DNA of 64,000 bases from Diplosphaera chodatii (GCA_032358165.1 CM063638.1:1-64000), one strand, 5' to 3'; positions 1 to 11,107 are shown, counted from the first letter of the stretch. Translations and numbers: made by a program. Notes: generated by a model not told the origin, from the sequence alone.

Positions 1-836
1 TAACTAGATCACCCGGTTTCGGGTCAAATAAATTGAACTTATATGAATCTATTATTTATATTGTTTTTATCACGAAATAACTTTATAGGTTACATTTAAG
101 TTTGTTACTAAAAAAATATGTAAAAAATAAATTTTTGTTTTGTATTATTAAAACTCGTGTTTACTAAGCCTCCACTTATCAGCTTAAGCTTGCTCAATTT
201 ATTTAGTCGCTGACCCATTATGCAAAAGGTACGCCGTTACTTGTTTGTATGTGTAATTTATCAAGCATCGACTGATTGTAAGCATGGAATTTCAAGATTC
301 TTTTTCACTCCCTTTTTAGGGTTCTTTTTCACCTTTCCCTCACGGTACTTGTACGCTATCGGTCAAATGATTATACTTAGGCTTAGAGGGTGGTCCCCCT
401 TTATTCAAACAAGAACAGTTTCTCGTTTTACTCATTTTTTACTTTATTACACAAAAATGAAAATATATTGAAAAACTCTACAGGGCTTTCACCTTCTATG
501 GCAAGTGTTTCCGCTACTATACTTTTTGATAATTTTATACTAAAATATTTTATTTTTTAATACTAATAAAAATTAATATCACATGAAAATAAAAAATAGG
601 CCTAATCTGCTTTAGTTCACCACTATTCACAGAGTCTCGGTTGATTTTCATTCCTTTAGCTAGTAAGATGTTTCAATTCGCTAAGTAAATTAAATTTTTT
701 GGTTTTCCAAGAAGAAATCCATGTATCTCAGGGTTTACGCTCCTCCTTCATGGCTTTTCGTTGCGTGCTACGTCTTATGTTTTCATTTGCCAAGGTATCC
801 ATTCCATGCTATATAGTACACTGAATTTTATTTTCT
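1..836 (-). rRNA. rrnL: Large subunit (23S-type) ribosomal RNA, 5' part only
   Basis: This is the 5' part of the mitochondrial large-subunit rRNA, read on the minus strand and cut by the left edge of the window. Conserved 23S blocks are visible after reverse-complementing: near 800 GGATACCTTGG (close to the 5' end of 23S), near 205-235 ACGGCGTACCTTTTGCATAA followed by TGGGTCAGCGAC, near 300-350 the GAGGGAAAGGTGAAAAAGAA-like block, and at 1-25 GACCCGAAACCGGGTGATCT. These fall in bacterial 23S order, covering roughly E. coli positions 1 to 690. The 5' end was set near 836 from the distance to the GGATACCTTGG block and is accurate only to some ten bases. The small reading frame at 220-471 on the other strand is a shadow of this gene. 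Confidence 0.95.
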
Positions 837-1491
837 TAATTTATTTCTTAAATAAAAATTTTTTATATAGTTTATATTAATTATAAATTTAATTTTTTAA
901 TAAATTTTAATAAAATTAAATTGTTTTTATAGAATAGGTTTATGTTATTTTTTTAATAGTTAATGTATGACAAAATAAAATTTTGGTTGTTAAGCACTGG
1001 TTTAAAATTACAACATAATAAACAAAATTTTATTTTCTATTTATTAACTAACTTAAACATAACCTGATTTCTAATTCATACGGTTATTAATCTACCAACA
1101 AAGTAAAATTTATAGGTTGCTAGCTTTTTAATTGTTTTTGACGAATTTTCGTTTATTAAAACTGCTTAATTCATAAATTGAAATTTAATAATTTAAAAAT
1201 TCTATATTAATTAAGCGATAAAATTTTAGTTTTAGTACATTCTAAACTATTTTATGAAAATGAACTTACCGTTCAGTAAACGCTCGTCTGTGCGCGATTG
1301 AAATTTTTTGTTTTATTATCAAATTTTTTAACTTATTAGCCTACTAATCTGCTAATCAAGCAGGTTAGTAGGCTAATAAGTTAAATAGATAAAAATCCAA
1401 CAAAAACAATTAAAGAATTACCAAAATTTTTTCTGTTGTTCTAATAGAAAAAATTGATTTGTATTAGCACAATTAATTAATTTAAAAATAA
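837..1491. other. rrnL-atp1 spacer
   Basis: No gene is seen. The stretch is AT-rich and contains one strong inverted repeat at 1328-1385, with arms of about 25 bases reading TTAACTTATTAGCCTACTAA and complement, near the atp1 3' end. A long tRNA-like or ORF structure is absent. Confidence 0.6.
1328..1385. repeat. Inverted repeat (hairpin) downstream of atp1
   Basis: Arms TTAACTTATTAGCCTACTAA and its reverse complement surround a short loop (about CTGCTAATCAAGCAG, itself partly self-complementary). It lies 100-160 bases beyond the atp1 stop, where a transcript-end hairpin would be plausible, but the same type of hairpin occurs throughout the spacers, so a processing role is only an inference. 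Confidence 0.7.
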
Positions 1492-3021
1492 TTATCTTGC
1501 AGATAAAAATTTTTCAGTGAAATTATCGAAAAAGCTTTTTAATTTTTTATCTAATTGTTCAGATATTGATTTTTGTTCGCGAATATTTTCCAGAATTTCA
1601 GGATCTATTTGTTTTAATAAAGATTGCTCAAATTTAGAAATGTCAGAAACATTCATTTTATCTAAATATCCTTTTGTCGCAGCATATACAATTACAACTT
1701 GTTTTTCAATATCCATTGGAGAAAATTGTTGTTGCTTTAGCATTTCTGTTAATCTAGCTCCTCTGTTCAATAAATATTGAGTAGCAGCATCTAAATCAGA
1801 ACCAAATTGAGCAAACGCTGCAACCTCTCTATATTGAGCTAATTCTAATTTTAAAGTACCAGCTACTTGTTTCATTGCTTTAAGCTGAGCAGCAGAACCT
1901 ACACGACTTACTGAAAGGCCAACATTAATAGCAGGTCTAATTCCTTTATAAAACAATTCTGTTTCTAAAAAAATTTGTCCATCAGTAATAGAAATTACGT
2001 TTGTTGGAATATAAGCAGACACATCTCCAGCTTGCGTTTCAATAACCGGTAAGGCAGTTAATGATCCAGCTCCAGCTTCATCAGACATTTTAGCTGCTCT
2101 TTCTAAAAGGCGTGAATGTAAATAAAAAACATCTCCTGGAAAAGCTTCACGACCTGGGGGACGTCTTAATAATAACGACATTTGTCTGTAAGCAACTGCT
2201 TGTTTACTTAAATCATCGTAAATAATTAATGCATGCATTTTATTATCTCTAAAATATTCTCCCATAGCGCATCCAGAATAAGGAGCTAAAAATTGTAAAG
2301 GTGCAGGATCTGAAGCAGTAGCAGCTACAATAATAGAGTATTCTAATGCTCCAGCTTCAGAAAGAACTTTCACCAATTGAGCTACAGTAGACCTTTTTTG
2401 GCCAATAGCTACATATACGCAATATAGTTTTTTTGATTCATCTTGAGATTGATTTACTATTTTTTGATTTAACATAGCATCAATTGCAATAGCAGTTTTT
2501 CCTGTTTGACGATCACCAATAATTAGTTCACGTTGGCCTCTCCCGATAGGTACTAAACTATCTACAGCCTTTAACCCTGTTTGCATAGGTTCATGAACTG
2601 ATTTACGAGCAATAATACCTGGAGCTTTAACTTCTACACGTGATTTAGTAACATTTTTTAACGCACCTTTGCCATCAATAGGATTTCCTAAAGCATCCAT
2701 TACGCGTCCCAATGTTCCTTTTCCTGTAGGTACATCTACGATATTTCCAGTACGTTTTACAATGTCACCTTCATTAACTGCGTTATCGCCACCAAAAAGT
2801 ACAACTCCAACATTATCATTTTCTAAATTTAAAGCCATACCTTTTACACCGCTATGAAATTCTACCATTTCTCCTGATTGTATTTTATTTAAACCATATA
2901 CACGAGCGATACCATCACCAATAGATAAAACTCGTCCAATTTCATCAATATTTAATTTAGAATAAGAATTCGATATTTTTTGTTCAAGTAAAACTGAAAT
3001 TTCACTAAGTGATAATGACAT
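1492..3021 (-). CDS. atp1: ATP synthase F1 subunit alpha
   Basis: The 509-residue product is the alpha subunit of mitochondrial F1-ATPase, which alternates with beta in the catalytic head and carries non-catalytic nucleotide sites. The Walker A motif GDRQTGKT is at residues 169-176, the alpha-type block [20 protein letters not shown] lies mid-protein, followed by SRLLERAAK and the [12 protein letters not shown] segment. The start [14 protein letters not shown] and the full length match the family; the stop is TAA. It is transcribed on the minus strand, downstream (in transcription) of nad4L and upstream of rrnL. It is intact, with no intron or repeat insertion. Identity is certain. Confidence 0.99.
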   Translation of the reverse strand: MSLSLSEISVLLEQKISNSYSKLNIDEIGRVLSIGDGIARVYGLNKIQSGEMVEFHSGVKGMALNLENDNVGVVLFGGDNAVNEGDIVKRTGNIVDVPTGKGTLGRVMDALGNPIDGKGALKNVTKSRVEVKAPGIIARKSVHEPMQTGLKAVDSLVPIGRGQRELIIGDRQTGKTAIAIDAMLNQKIVNQSQDESKKLYCVYVAIGQKRSTVAQLVKVLSEAGALEYSIIVAATASDPAPLQFLAPYSGCAMGEYFRDNKMHALIIYDDLSKQAVAYRQMSLLLRRPPGREAFPGDVFYLHSRLLERAAKMSDEAGAGSLTALPVIETQAGDVSAYIPTNVISITDGQIFLETELFYKGIRPAINVGLSVSRVGSAAQLKAMKQVAGTLKLELAQYREVAAFAQFGSDLDAATQYLLNRGARLTEMLKQQQFSPMDIEKQVVIVYAATKGYLDKMNVSDISKFEQSLLKQIDPEILENIREQKSISEQLDKKLKSFFDNFTEKFLSAR

Positions 3022-3171
3022 AAATTTTTCTTTAATTTAAAATTATAGCATATTTATATTATATAAATAAAAATTGCATAGTTAAACACATTTTTGTCAC
3101 AAAATAAGTTCGACAAACAAAAAGAATTTTTGTAGTAACCTACCCCGTTGCCAACTTATGGTTGGTTAGCA

Positions 3172-3228
3172 GGGCGGCAAATTTAAATGCCCTGCCTGTA
3201 AATAGAGTTTACAAGCTGCGGCAGGTAA
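3172..3228. repeat. GC-rich hairpin element, family E copy 1
   Basis: A block containing AAATTTAAATGCCCTGCCTG followed by an AGAGTTTAC core and GGCAGG. The same block occurs inverted at 40110-40158. It can fold as CCTGCC...GGCAGG. Only two copies were noticed. Confidence 0.6.
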
Positions 3229-3330
3229 CTTCGTTATTAAACAGCACCTAATTTTAGTACGAATTAAACAATTTATTACCAAATCAATAAATTAACTTAT
3301 TTAGTTGGTTTATTATTTAAATGATAGATT

Positions 3331-3380
3331 ACCCGTTGGCAGGAATTAGGAATTCTGCGTAGCAGGAAATCGTCCCTGCA
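3331..3380 (+). repeat. GC-rich dispersed repeat, family A copy 1
   Basis: About 50 bases from ACCCGTTGGCAGGAATTAGG through GAATTCTGCGTAGCAGG to ATCGTCCCTGCA. Near-identical copies are at 35181, 37601, 45188, 48678 (inverted), 56180 and 60573 (inverted). Internal complementarity (GCAG-AATT with AATTCTGC; GCAGG with CCTGC) lets it fold as a compound hairpin. It sits in the nad4L-atp1 spacer. Confidence 0.95.
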
Positions 3381-3400
3381 AAAAAACTAAAATGTGGATG

Positions 3401-3703
3401 TTATCCTTTAATAAGGTTTATAAACTCTACAGCTATAGTGCCACGAACGCGATAATATATTACTAATAAAGCAAGACCAATGGCAGATTCTGCTGCTGCA
3501 ACTGTTAATACTAACAAAGCAAACAATTGGCCTATTAAATCATCTAAGTAAACAGAAAAAAATAAAAAATTCATATTAACTGCCAAAAGCATCAATTCAA
3601 TCGACATTAACATTATTATGATATTTTTTCTATTTAAAAAAATACCCCAGATGCCTAATAAAAATAAAGTCATTGAAACTGCAAGATATTTAACTAAATC
3701 CAT
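3401..3703 (-). CDS. nad4L: NADH dehydrogenase subunit 4L
   Basis: The 100-residue product is the small ND4L membrane subunit of complex I, forming part of the proton-translocating arm. Three hydrophobic segments are visible, including the diagnostic IELMLLAVN stretch (conserved membrane Glu in the second helix) and [12 protein letters not shown] with the second conserved Glu in the third helix. Length equals the family norm. Start [14 protein letters not shown], stop TAA. It precedes atp1 on the same strand with a 380-base repeat-bearing spacer between them. Confidence 0.98.
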   Translation of the reverse strand: MDLVKYLAVSMTLFLLGIWGIFLNRKNIIIMLMSIELMLLAVNMNFLFFSVYLDDLIGQLFALLVLTVAAAESAIGLALLVIYYRVRGTIAVEFINLIKG

Positions 3704-4357
3704 AAAAATTATATATTTATTTTACTACTTTTTTATTGAACCTACTTTGTTAAATTTTAAATTAATTCACATTTCATTACGTGAAGCTTGTTATTTAATT
3801 TGCATAATCAAACTTTGGTAATCAAGTTACCCGTAAGGTAAACTTGATTACCAAAAAACGTTTTACGTTGCAAACTAACGAATGGGCTTTTTTCTGCGGT
3901 ATGTTTTTAAATATGCCTAATAAACTATGTTTTAATGTAAAAACTATAATTCTAATAAAATACTTTTTGATAACCTACAAAAAAACATTGTTTTTTTGTA
4001 GGTTACCAGAAACTAAATTTCTTTTTACATTAATACTTTTTATTGATTGACCCCTTGGTTTGAAAAAACTTTGTTTTTTCTTAGCAGGGACGGGCCCCTG
4101 CCAAGGGGGCTTTTCCCTGCAAATTAATATTAAAATAATACTTATGTTATGAGACTTTTCTGTAATTTTTTTAAAACCCATTATTAACACACCATTGTGC
4201 AATAAAAATAGTAAATCGTATAAGAATTACGTTAAAAACAATACTAGCCGCAATTTTATATTTTTTACGAAAAATTAAGCAACACACAACTATACGAAAT
4301 ATAAGAAACGAAAAAAAATAAAAAACCTTAAATAAATACGTTTTTTATAATATTTTT
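3704..4357. other. nad4L upstream spacer with hairpin repeats
   Basis: No gene is supported. The stretch contains a hairpin around 3800-3865 (AATCAAGTTACC and complement), another around 3960-4010 and a family B repeat at 4084. The short reading frames here are made of repeat sequence. Confidence 0.6.
4084..4109 (-). repeat. GC-rich hairpin repeat, family B
   Basis: GCAGGGACGGGCCCCTGCCA followed by AGGGGG. The core GCAGGG...CCCTGC is a 6-bp stem. In this orientation it is the inverse of copies such as 11082-11107 and 30206-30231. Confidence 0.85.
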
Positions 4358-5098
4358 TTACTTTGGTGAGTCTGGTGAAAAAAATGAAGTAACGCCTGCA
4401 GTAAAACCGCGACTAATTATTCCATTAGCATGTGAAGCTTTCTTTATGTATTCATCACGAACTTCAAACATTGCTTTGTAGTCATCGTCAGTAGGTATAC
4501 GATGTGTTTTTGCACAATCCCGAAAAAAATTTTCTTCTGTAGCTTTGGCCGCATTTAAAAATCTTTGGTGTTCTTGATTAGCTGTAATTGTTTCGGCAAC
4601 CAATAAACCAACTGCAGGGCTTGCATACTTGAGTATTTTTGCCAAGGCCTCAGAACCCGTATATTTACCTAAATATTTTTCCAAAAAATTTTTTCCTACC
4701 AAGTTTTCGAAGTATGCACGCGTAAACGGTATTTTCACTAAGGCATAAGTTTGTATGACTAAACCTATCATGAATATAACAAAAACCGCAGCTAAACCAT
4801 GTGTAATATTACAATTACCGTTACTATTTGTACAACAAAAAAAACCATAAAAAATGCAAAAAATATAAAAAACATAACCAATTAAAGTGTCAGAAAAAAA
4901 GTAAATTAATCTGACATCTATAGTAAATAAAAATTTATTAATTTTAGTAAATGTTGAAAGTAATCTGGATACTACCGATTTCATAATTTTTTTTTGAATT
5001 TCTTTAGTTTCTAAATTAAACTTGTGATTTTGTATGAAAAAAATAAAGTTTTTTTTCAAATAATTCCACAAACCTAATTCTGTAGCTAATACAAGCAT
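4358..5098 (-). CDS. Unrecognised membrane protein, ORF246 (probably 5'-truncated)
   Basis: I do not recognise this 246-residue frame. It has two strongly hydrophobic segments (about residues 63-89 and 100-123), a CCTNSNGNC cysteine cluster between them, and a soluble C-terminal part with charged helices ending TSFFSPDSPK. The first ATG is doubtful: upstream of it in the same frame lies ALAHTIANE, which matches ALAHAIMNE of the ORF at 61903-62280, and further upstream the homologous sequence is broken by a hairpin insertion, in-frame stops and a frameshift (see 5099-5345). The frame is therefore probably the surviving 3' part of a longer gene. It has better-balanced base use than the ribosomal protein genes nearby. 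No function is inferred; mitochondrial plasmid or other mobile origin is a guess from context. Confidence 0.55.
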   Translation of the reverse strand: MLVLATELGLWNYLKKNFIFFIQNHKFNLETKEIQKKIMKSVVSRLLSTFTKINKFLFTIDVRLIYFFSDTLIGYVFYIFCIFYGFFCCTNSNGNCNITHGLAAVFVIFMIGLVIQTYALVKIPFTRAYFENLVGKNFLEKYLGKYTGSEALAKILKYASPAVGLLVAETITANQEHQRFLNAAKATEENFFRDCAKTHRIPTDDDYKAMFEVRDEYIKKASHANGIISRGFTAGVTSFFSPDSPK

Positions 5099-5345
5099 TT
5101 CATTGGCAATTGTATGAGCTAATGCCTGCTTAACTTTTTGCCAACTAACTTCGTTAAAGCAACAACAGGTTTTTGTAACGAAGTAACCCTTTACCCAACG
5201 AAGTTGGGTTAGGTAACTTCGTTACCAAAGGGCCTGCTGATTTGCTAATTTGCAACACTATTCTTGAATTACACAAATTAAAAAACACACTCAAACACAC
5301 TAAATTTTACACTAGTAACTAAAAATTTAATGTTAATTCAGTTAG
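5099..5345 (-). pseudogene. Decayed N-terminal region of the ORF125/ORF246 family
   Basis: On the minus strand this stretch is clearly similar to codons in the first two thirds of the ORF at 61903-62280: KLLTELTLN matches KLSAEFTLN, ICVIQE followed by CCKLA matches ICVIQEYSCKLA, and ALAHTIANE matches ALAHAIMNE. The copy carries in-frame stops (one replaces the Tyr of IQEYSC), at least one single-base indel, and a hairpin repeat of about 100 bases (5130-5230, GTAACGAAGTAACC type) inserted between the IQE and ALAH parts. It is what remains of the 5' end of ORF246. The family itself is unrecognised. Confidence 0.75.
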
Positions 5346-5409
5346 TAATTTTTTATGTCTGAAAAAATGCATAAATTACAATACTAATAACTAAAGCATA
5401 CTAATAAAT

Positions 5410-5752
5410 AATGAATTTGTTTTTTTAGTAATCTATTACTATTTACGGTATACTATTAAAGCTTAAATTTTTTTACGACAAATATATATTTTATATTTTT
5501 TTATTTTATATTTAATATAAAATATATATTTGTCGTAAAAAATGAGAAACTATAATTGTATTACAGTTAATTTAATCTAAATATTTCAGTATTTCAACAA
5601 GTTTTTTGAAAATGTACAAAATAAAAGTTAAACTTATTACTCCAGAATATAAACTAGAAATAATTAAAATTAAACGTAAATTATCTAATTTTTTCAAATC
5701 TTTAGGTAGTTTTGATAAAAACACATTTAATACTTTACACTTAGAAAAAAAA
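5410..5752. repeat. Long direct repeat, copy 1 (3' end of ORF507 plus hairpin)
   Basis: This block includes about 170 bases beyond the ORF507 stop and the last 60 or so codons of ORF507. A diverged second copy is at 7272-7766, interrupted by an insertion. Shared landmarks in order are AATGAATTTG, the TTTTTACGACAAATATATAT palindrome, GAGAAACTATAATTGTATTA, CGTAAATTATCTAATTTT and AGTTTTGATAAAAACAC. Confidence 0.9.
5471..5540. repeat. AT-rich palindrome downstream of ORF507
   Basis: Arms TTTTACGACAAATATATATT and reverse complement form a hairpin of about 30 bp, ending 30 bases before (on the plus strand) the ORF507 stop. The same hairpin is placed downstream of cox1 at 7331-7387. Position after a stop codon in both cases suggests a transcript-end signal; this is an inference. 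Confidence 0.85.
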
Positions 5753-7095
5753 TAAGGATTTTTTTCCTTTAAAATAGGTAATAAATAAGTTAATATTACA
5801 TATGTTTGATTATATAAAGAAAAAAAAAATGGTGTTAAAATTAAAAAAAAAGAAATACTACCAACTGTAGAAAACGTACTAAATGAGTCACTTAAATACT
5901 GTAACCAACTTGAACTGGGTTCGCTTACACTATTAGCTGCGTTACCACTAGCAATTGCTAGAAGTTGCTGCCCCATTTTCGTTTCGGCATTTTCAAGCTC
6001 ATCCATATAAGTTTGTAATGTTGTGTATGGTGCTACAGCTTGACCGCTAGGGCTCGGAGGCTCGATGTAATAGTCGCGTATTGTTTCTCGTAAATTATCA
6101 ATTTTATTTAATCCAGGCGCAATACCCTGTAAATCAAAGTCCTTGATTTCCGAAGATTCTTCATGATATAGTTCCCGAGCAACTGAATAAGCTTTTTCCA
6201 CAATTTCATCATAACGCGGCGTTCCTGGCTGCTCTATTTCTGCTTGTCGAGCGGCAAAATTTAAATCAGAAAATAAATTATTTGAAGGTTGGTCGTTATC
6301 TGCATCATTAAGCAAACCAGTTTGACGAAAAAGAATCTCTTGTTCTAAATGATCAGTAATAATAGGTTTTCCTTGAAATGTTATTTTTTTTAACATCGTT
6401 AATTGGTCAGGAGTAAGTGAACTTTTTAAACCAGTTAATTCTTGTATAATTTTGTCTACAGCTGAATCTCTTTCCTGTGGTAAAGAATTTCCATTTTCGT
6501 CACAAAAATCAATTAAATTACATCCAATATTTTCGCCAGACGTTGCTTGTGTCTCATTTTTTTCGGACTCATCTAAATCAGTACAAGCTTGTTGTATAGC
6601 CTGTATTTCTTGTTCTTTAGTATTTTTATGATAATTTTCACCTTGGCTTACAAAATCTGGGTATTTTTCGGCAAGACATAACCATGTGTAATGAAGCAAG
6701 CCTACTGCAATTGCTCCACATGCAACTCTTCTTTGAGTTATTAAAGCTTGGATCATTATTTGTGCTTGAAGCTCAATTGGAAATTTAAAAGTAAGCAATC
6801 TTAAACTTAGAGCAGGAATATTAAGAATAGCAAACCACTTGAAACTTTCAATCACACTTTTTTTACTTCTACTTGCATCAACGAAAAAACATTTATAGAA
6901 ACCATTTATATAAATATGAATACAGACTGTTTCACGAGAATCAATAGTTAAGATTTCAAGAAAAGTTATTTCACGAGCTTTTGCCGCTTGTTGAATTTCT
7001 TCTTTAGTTAACTTACCCGCACATTCTGCTGTAATAAAAAAAAAGTTTTTAATAATTTCGAAGATTTGTAAAAAATATGTTTCTCTAGAATTCAT
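5572..7095 (-). CDS. Unrecognised membrane protein, ORF507
   Basis: A 507-residue frame that I cannot assign. Visible features: a moderately hydrophobic stretch near residues 112-142, a long acidic soluble middle (about 150-400) rich in Glu, Asp and Gln with a Pro/Ser patch EPPSPSGQAVAP near 344-356, and two C-terminal membrane segments (about 421-450 and 474-496). The motif SRET occurs twice (residues 3-6 and 53-56). The middle part is less AT-rich than the ribosomal protein genes. It follows ORF246 on the same strand, inserted between nad4L and cox1. Its last codons and 3' flank are duplicated beside cox1. The frame is long and uninterrupted, so it is probably expressed or recently acquired; the topology (large soluble domain plus C-terminal anchor pair) is inferred. 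Confidence 0.65.
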   Translation of the reverse strand: MNSRETYFLQIFEIIKNFFFITAECAGKLTKEEIQQAAKAREITFLEILTIDSRETVCIHIYINGFYKCFFVDASRSKKSVIESFKWFAILNIPALSLRLLTFKFPIELQAQIMIQALITQRRVACGAIAVGLLHYTWLCLAEKYPDFVSQGENYHKNTKEQEIQAIQQACTDLDESEKNETQATSGENIGCNLIDFCDENGNSLPQERDSAVDKIIQELTGLKSSLTPDQLTMLKKITFQGKPIITDHLEQEILFRQTGLLNDADNDQPSNNLFSDLNFAARQAEIEQPGTPRYDEIVEKAYSVARELYHEESSEIKDFDLQGIAPGLNKIDNLRETIRDYYIEPPSPSGQAVAPYTTLQTYMDELENAETKMGQQLLAIASGNAANSVSEPSSSWLQYLSDSFSTFSTVGSISFFLILTPFFFSLYNQTYVILTYLLPILKEKNPYFFSKCKVLNVFLSKLPKDLKKLDNLRLILIISSLYSGVISLTFILYIFKKLVEILKYLD

Positions 7096-7271
7096 AATTT
7101 AACAATTTGTCATCTTGTAAAAAGCTAATATTTTACTTATTTATATAATTTTTTGTTTAAATACCTTTTCTGGTATTTTATTACTAAGTAAATAAAAATA
7201 AACTGAATTAAAAGAAAAAACTATGTTTTTTTAAGAAAATAAAGTTTTAAACTACGTAAACTAAAATAAAC

Positions 7272-7766
7272 AATGAATTTGTTTTTTATTAATCTATTAT
7301 TATTTATGGTATACTATTAAAGTTTAAACTTTTTTACGACAAATATATATTTTATATTTAATATAAAATATATATTTGTCGTAAAAAAATGAGAAACTAT
7401 AATTGTATTACAGTTAATTTAATCTAAATATTTTAATATTTGAAAACATACATAATAAAAGTCAAACTTACTACTTTAGAATACAAACTAGAAACAATTA
7501 ACATTAAACGTAAATTATCTAATTTTCCGTTGCTTTGTTTTTTGCTTATATTTCAACAAAGTTGAAATATAAGCAAAGCAACAAACGAAGTTACCAAACC
7601 TTTGGTTATAAAGTAACCTGCAGGGTTACTTTGTTACAGGGTTACTTCGTTACCAAACGGCCTACCAATCAACCAACCAAGTTGGTTGGTTGATTGGTAG
7701 GCAAAGGTAAATTTTTAGATAGTTTTGATAAAAACACGTTTAATGCTTTATACTTAGAAAAAAAAA
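7272..7766 (-). pseudogene. Duplicated, interrupted 3' fragment of ORF507 abutting cox1
   Basis: A diverged second copy of 5410-5752. It keeps the AT palindrome (7331-7387), the GAGAAACTATAATTGTATTA block and codons equivalent to the ORF507 C-terminus, then is interrupted at about 7528 by some 180 bases of hairpin repeats (GCTTATATTTCAAC palindrome, GTTACTTCGTTACC and CCAACCAACC elements), and resumes at about 7709 with TTTTTAGATAGTTTTGATAA to end exactly at the cox1 stop. It does not code for a protein. The result is that cox1 and ORF507 share the same 3' flank. Confidence 0.85.
7331..7387. repeat. AT-rich palindrome downstream of cox1
   Basis: Arms TTTTTACGACAAATATATAT and reverse complement with a three-base loop; almost perfect over 27 bp. 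It is a slightly shorter, more symmetrical version of the palindrome at 5471-5540. Confidence 0.85.
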
Positions 7767-9642
<1,876 letters not shown>

Positions 9643-9942
9643 TTACCAACTAGCTTTTTGTACACCTGGCAATAATCCTTGACTGGCCAATTCACGAAAT
9701 TTAATTCTGGAAAGTCTAAATATTTTGTATACAGCTTTGCCTCTACCTGTATAGATACACCTATTTTTAACTCTAGTTAAACAACTATTTCTATTGAGTT
9801 GATTCAATTTATTTATATAGTTATATCTAACTTGCTTATCTAGGTTTAAATTTTTGATAATTGATTTATATTGTAATCGTTTTAATTCGTATTTACTTAC
9901 TATTTGTCTTTTATTATAATCTTTCTGTATAAAGTTAGTCAT
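9643..9942 (-). CDS. rps14: Small ribosomal subunit protein S14
   Basis: The 99-residue product is uS14 of the mitochondrial small subunit. The C-terminal signature RELASQGLLPGVQKASW is diagnostic, preceded by NRCIYTGRGKAVYKIFRLSR, in which the zinc-binding cysteines of the bacterial C+ form are absent, as is usual for mitochondrial S14. Basic, of family length, start MTNFIQKDYNKRQ, stop TAA. It lies between rps7 and cox1 on the minus strand, away from the rpl5 and rps8 neighbours it has in bacterial operons. Confidence 0.97.
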   Translation of the reverse strand: MTNFIQKDYNKRQIVSKYELKRLQYKSIIKNLNLDKQVRYNYINKLNQLNRNSCLTRVKNRCIYTGRGKAVYKIFRLSRIKFRELASQGLLPGVQKASW

Positions 9943-10410
9943 TTAACATTAATTTTTTTAATAAAATCTATGAAATTTTTTACTTCAAGTAATATTTAAC
10001 TTCTTAATAAAATAGTTAAATATTTAAACAAAAAAACTTGCGCAAACACGAGCCTATAGTTCTGTGCCAAATGGTAATTTTTTAATTTTTTTTTTGTTTA
10101 CAAATAAAATTGTAACAAAATAAGCTTGTAACCAATTAACCTTGAAAATTACTAGCTTATCTACAACTTATCAACTAACAAAGTTAGTTAATTAATTAAT
10201 TAGTAGATTGCTTGATAGGTTACCAAAACTTAAGTTTTATTCAAGTGTAAACTTTATTAAAAAATACAAAAAATTTTTGCAGGTACCCATTGGCAAAGGC
10301 TGGTTTCTGCGGGCTGCTGCCATTTGGTAACGAAGTTATTAGATAAGTTTATTATTTATTAAACGTTGGTTGTAAAAAAAATAACAAAATGCCTACAATA
10401 TGATAATATA
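9943..10410. other. rps14-rps7 spacer with hairpin repeats
   Basis: No gene. Contains hairpin-type repeats at 10130-10215 (TAACTAACTTTG/CAAAGTTAGTTA type) and a degenerate family B piece at 10278-10318 (GCAGGTACCCATTGGCAAAG). Confidence 0.6.
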
Positions 10411-10998
10411 TTACCACCATTTAAATCGTATATAAGCTCTATTAGATTCTGCTTGTTGGTGTATCATATCTCTTTTTTGCTTCACTTTACCGGATTTTTT
10501 TAATGCATCAAATAATTCCAAAGAAAGACATTCAGAAAAAAACATATTTGATGCTTTTTTTCTTTTTTTCGCGCAATCTATTATCCAACGCATAGCTAAA
10601 AATTGTTGTCTTTTACGATGAATAATGTAAGGCACTTGATATTTTCTCCCAGAAATCTTAACATTACGCACTTCGACATTTGGCTGTACATTTTCTATAG
10701 CTTGCAAAAAAATGAGTTTTATAAATAAAAATTCCCGTGTATTTTTTGTATGTAAATTCAATAAATATTTACTTTTCTTGTTCATATTCATAAAATTTAA
10801 ACGAGAATTTTTAATGTAAAGCAGGTGCAATGCTTGGTATAAAATTGCATACGTTTTATGTTTTTTCCCGTGCCTCATTAATAAATTCGCAAATTTAAAT
10901 AGTAATTCTGTATCAGAAAAATTTTTTTTATTGTAAAATAATGGGTTTGTATTAAATAATAATTTTGTTGTTGCTGATTGTTTATAGCTCGTTATCAT
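10411..10998 (-). CDS. rps7: Small ribosomal subunit protein S7
   Basis: Product is uS7, which organises the head of the small subunit near the exit site. Recognisable blocks are LLFKFANLLMRHGKKHKTYA, QAIENVQPNVEVRNVKISGR with YQVPYII, and the C-terminal RQQFLAMRWIIDCAKKRK followed by MSERL-type SECLSLELFDALKKSGKVKQKRDMIHQQAESNRAYIRFKWW. The reading frame is open up to an ATG at 11070, but the first 24 codons of that version run into a spacer repeat (ACCAATAAATAAACCAATTA), so I prefer the internal Met giving MITSYKQSATTKLL and 195 residues. Stop TAA. The start is uncertain; the identity is not. Confidence 0.95.
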   Translation of the reverse strand: MITSYKQSATTKLLFNTNPLFYNKKNFSDTELLFKFANLLMRHGKKHKTYAILYQALHLLYIKNSRLNFMNMNKKSKYLLNLHTKNTREFLFIKLIFLQAIENVQPNVEVRNVKISGRKYQVPYIIHRKRQQFLAMRWIIDCAKKRKKASNMFFSECLSLELFDALKKSGKVKQKRDMIHQQAESNRAYIRFKWW

Positions 10999-11081
10999 TT
11001 TTTTTTTTATATTGTTGATGATATTTTTTGGTAATTTATTAATTGATCTATTAACCAATAAATAAACCAATTAACCAATTT

Positions 11082-11107
11082 ACCCCTTGGCAGGGGCTCG
11101 TCCCTGC
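11082..11107 (+). repeat. GC-rich hairpin repeat, family B
   Basis: ACCCCTTGGCAGGGGCTCGT followed by CCCTGC. It lies directly upstream of rps7, flanked by an AACCAATTA/TAAGTTGGTTAATTGG inverted repeat. Confidence 0.9.

Noticed and set aside
220..471. 83-codon frame on the plus strand
   Set aside because: It is the antisense of conserved 23S rRNA sequence.
5099..5345. Codon reassignment (TAG/TAA read as Tyr or Gln) to explain stops in accessory frames
   Set aside because: One stop aligns with Tyr in the paralogue, but alignment also needs a one-base indel and another stop aligns with Phe; TAG is the true stop of cox2. Pseudogene decay is simpler.
10999..11070. Upstream ATG for rps7 at 11070
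   Set aside because: The extra 24 codons come partly from a spacer repeat; an internal Met fits the family better.
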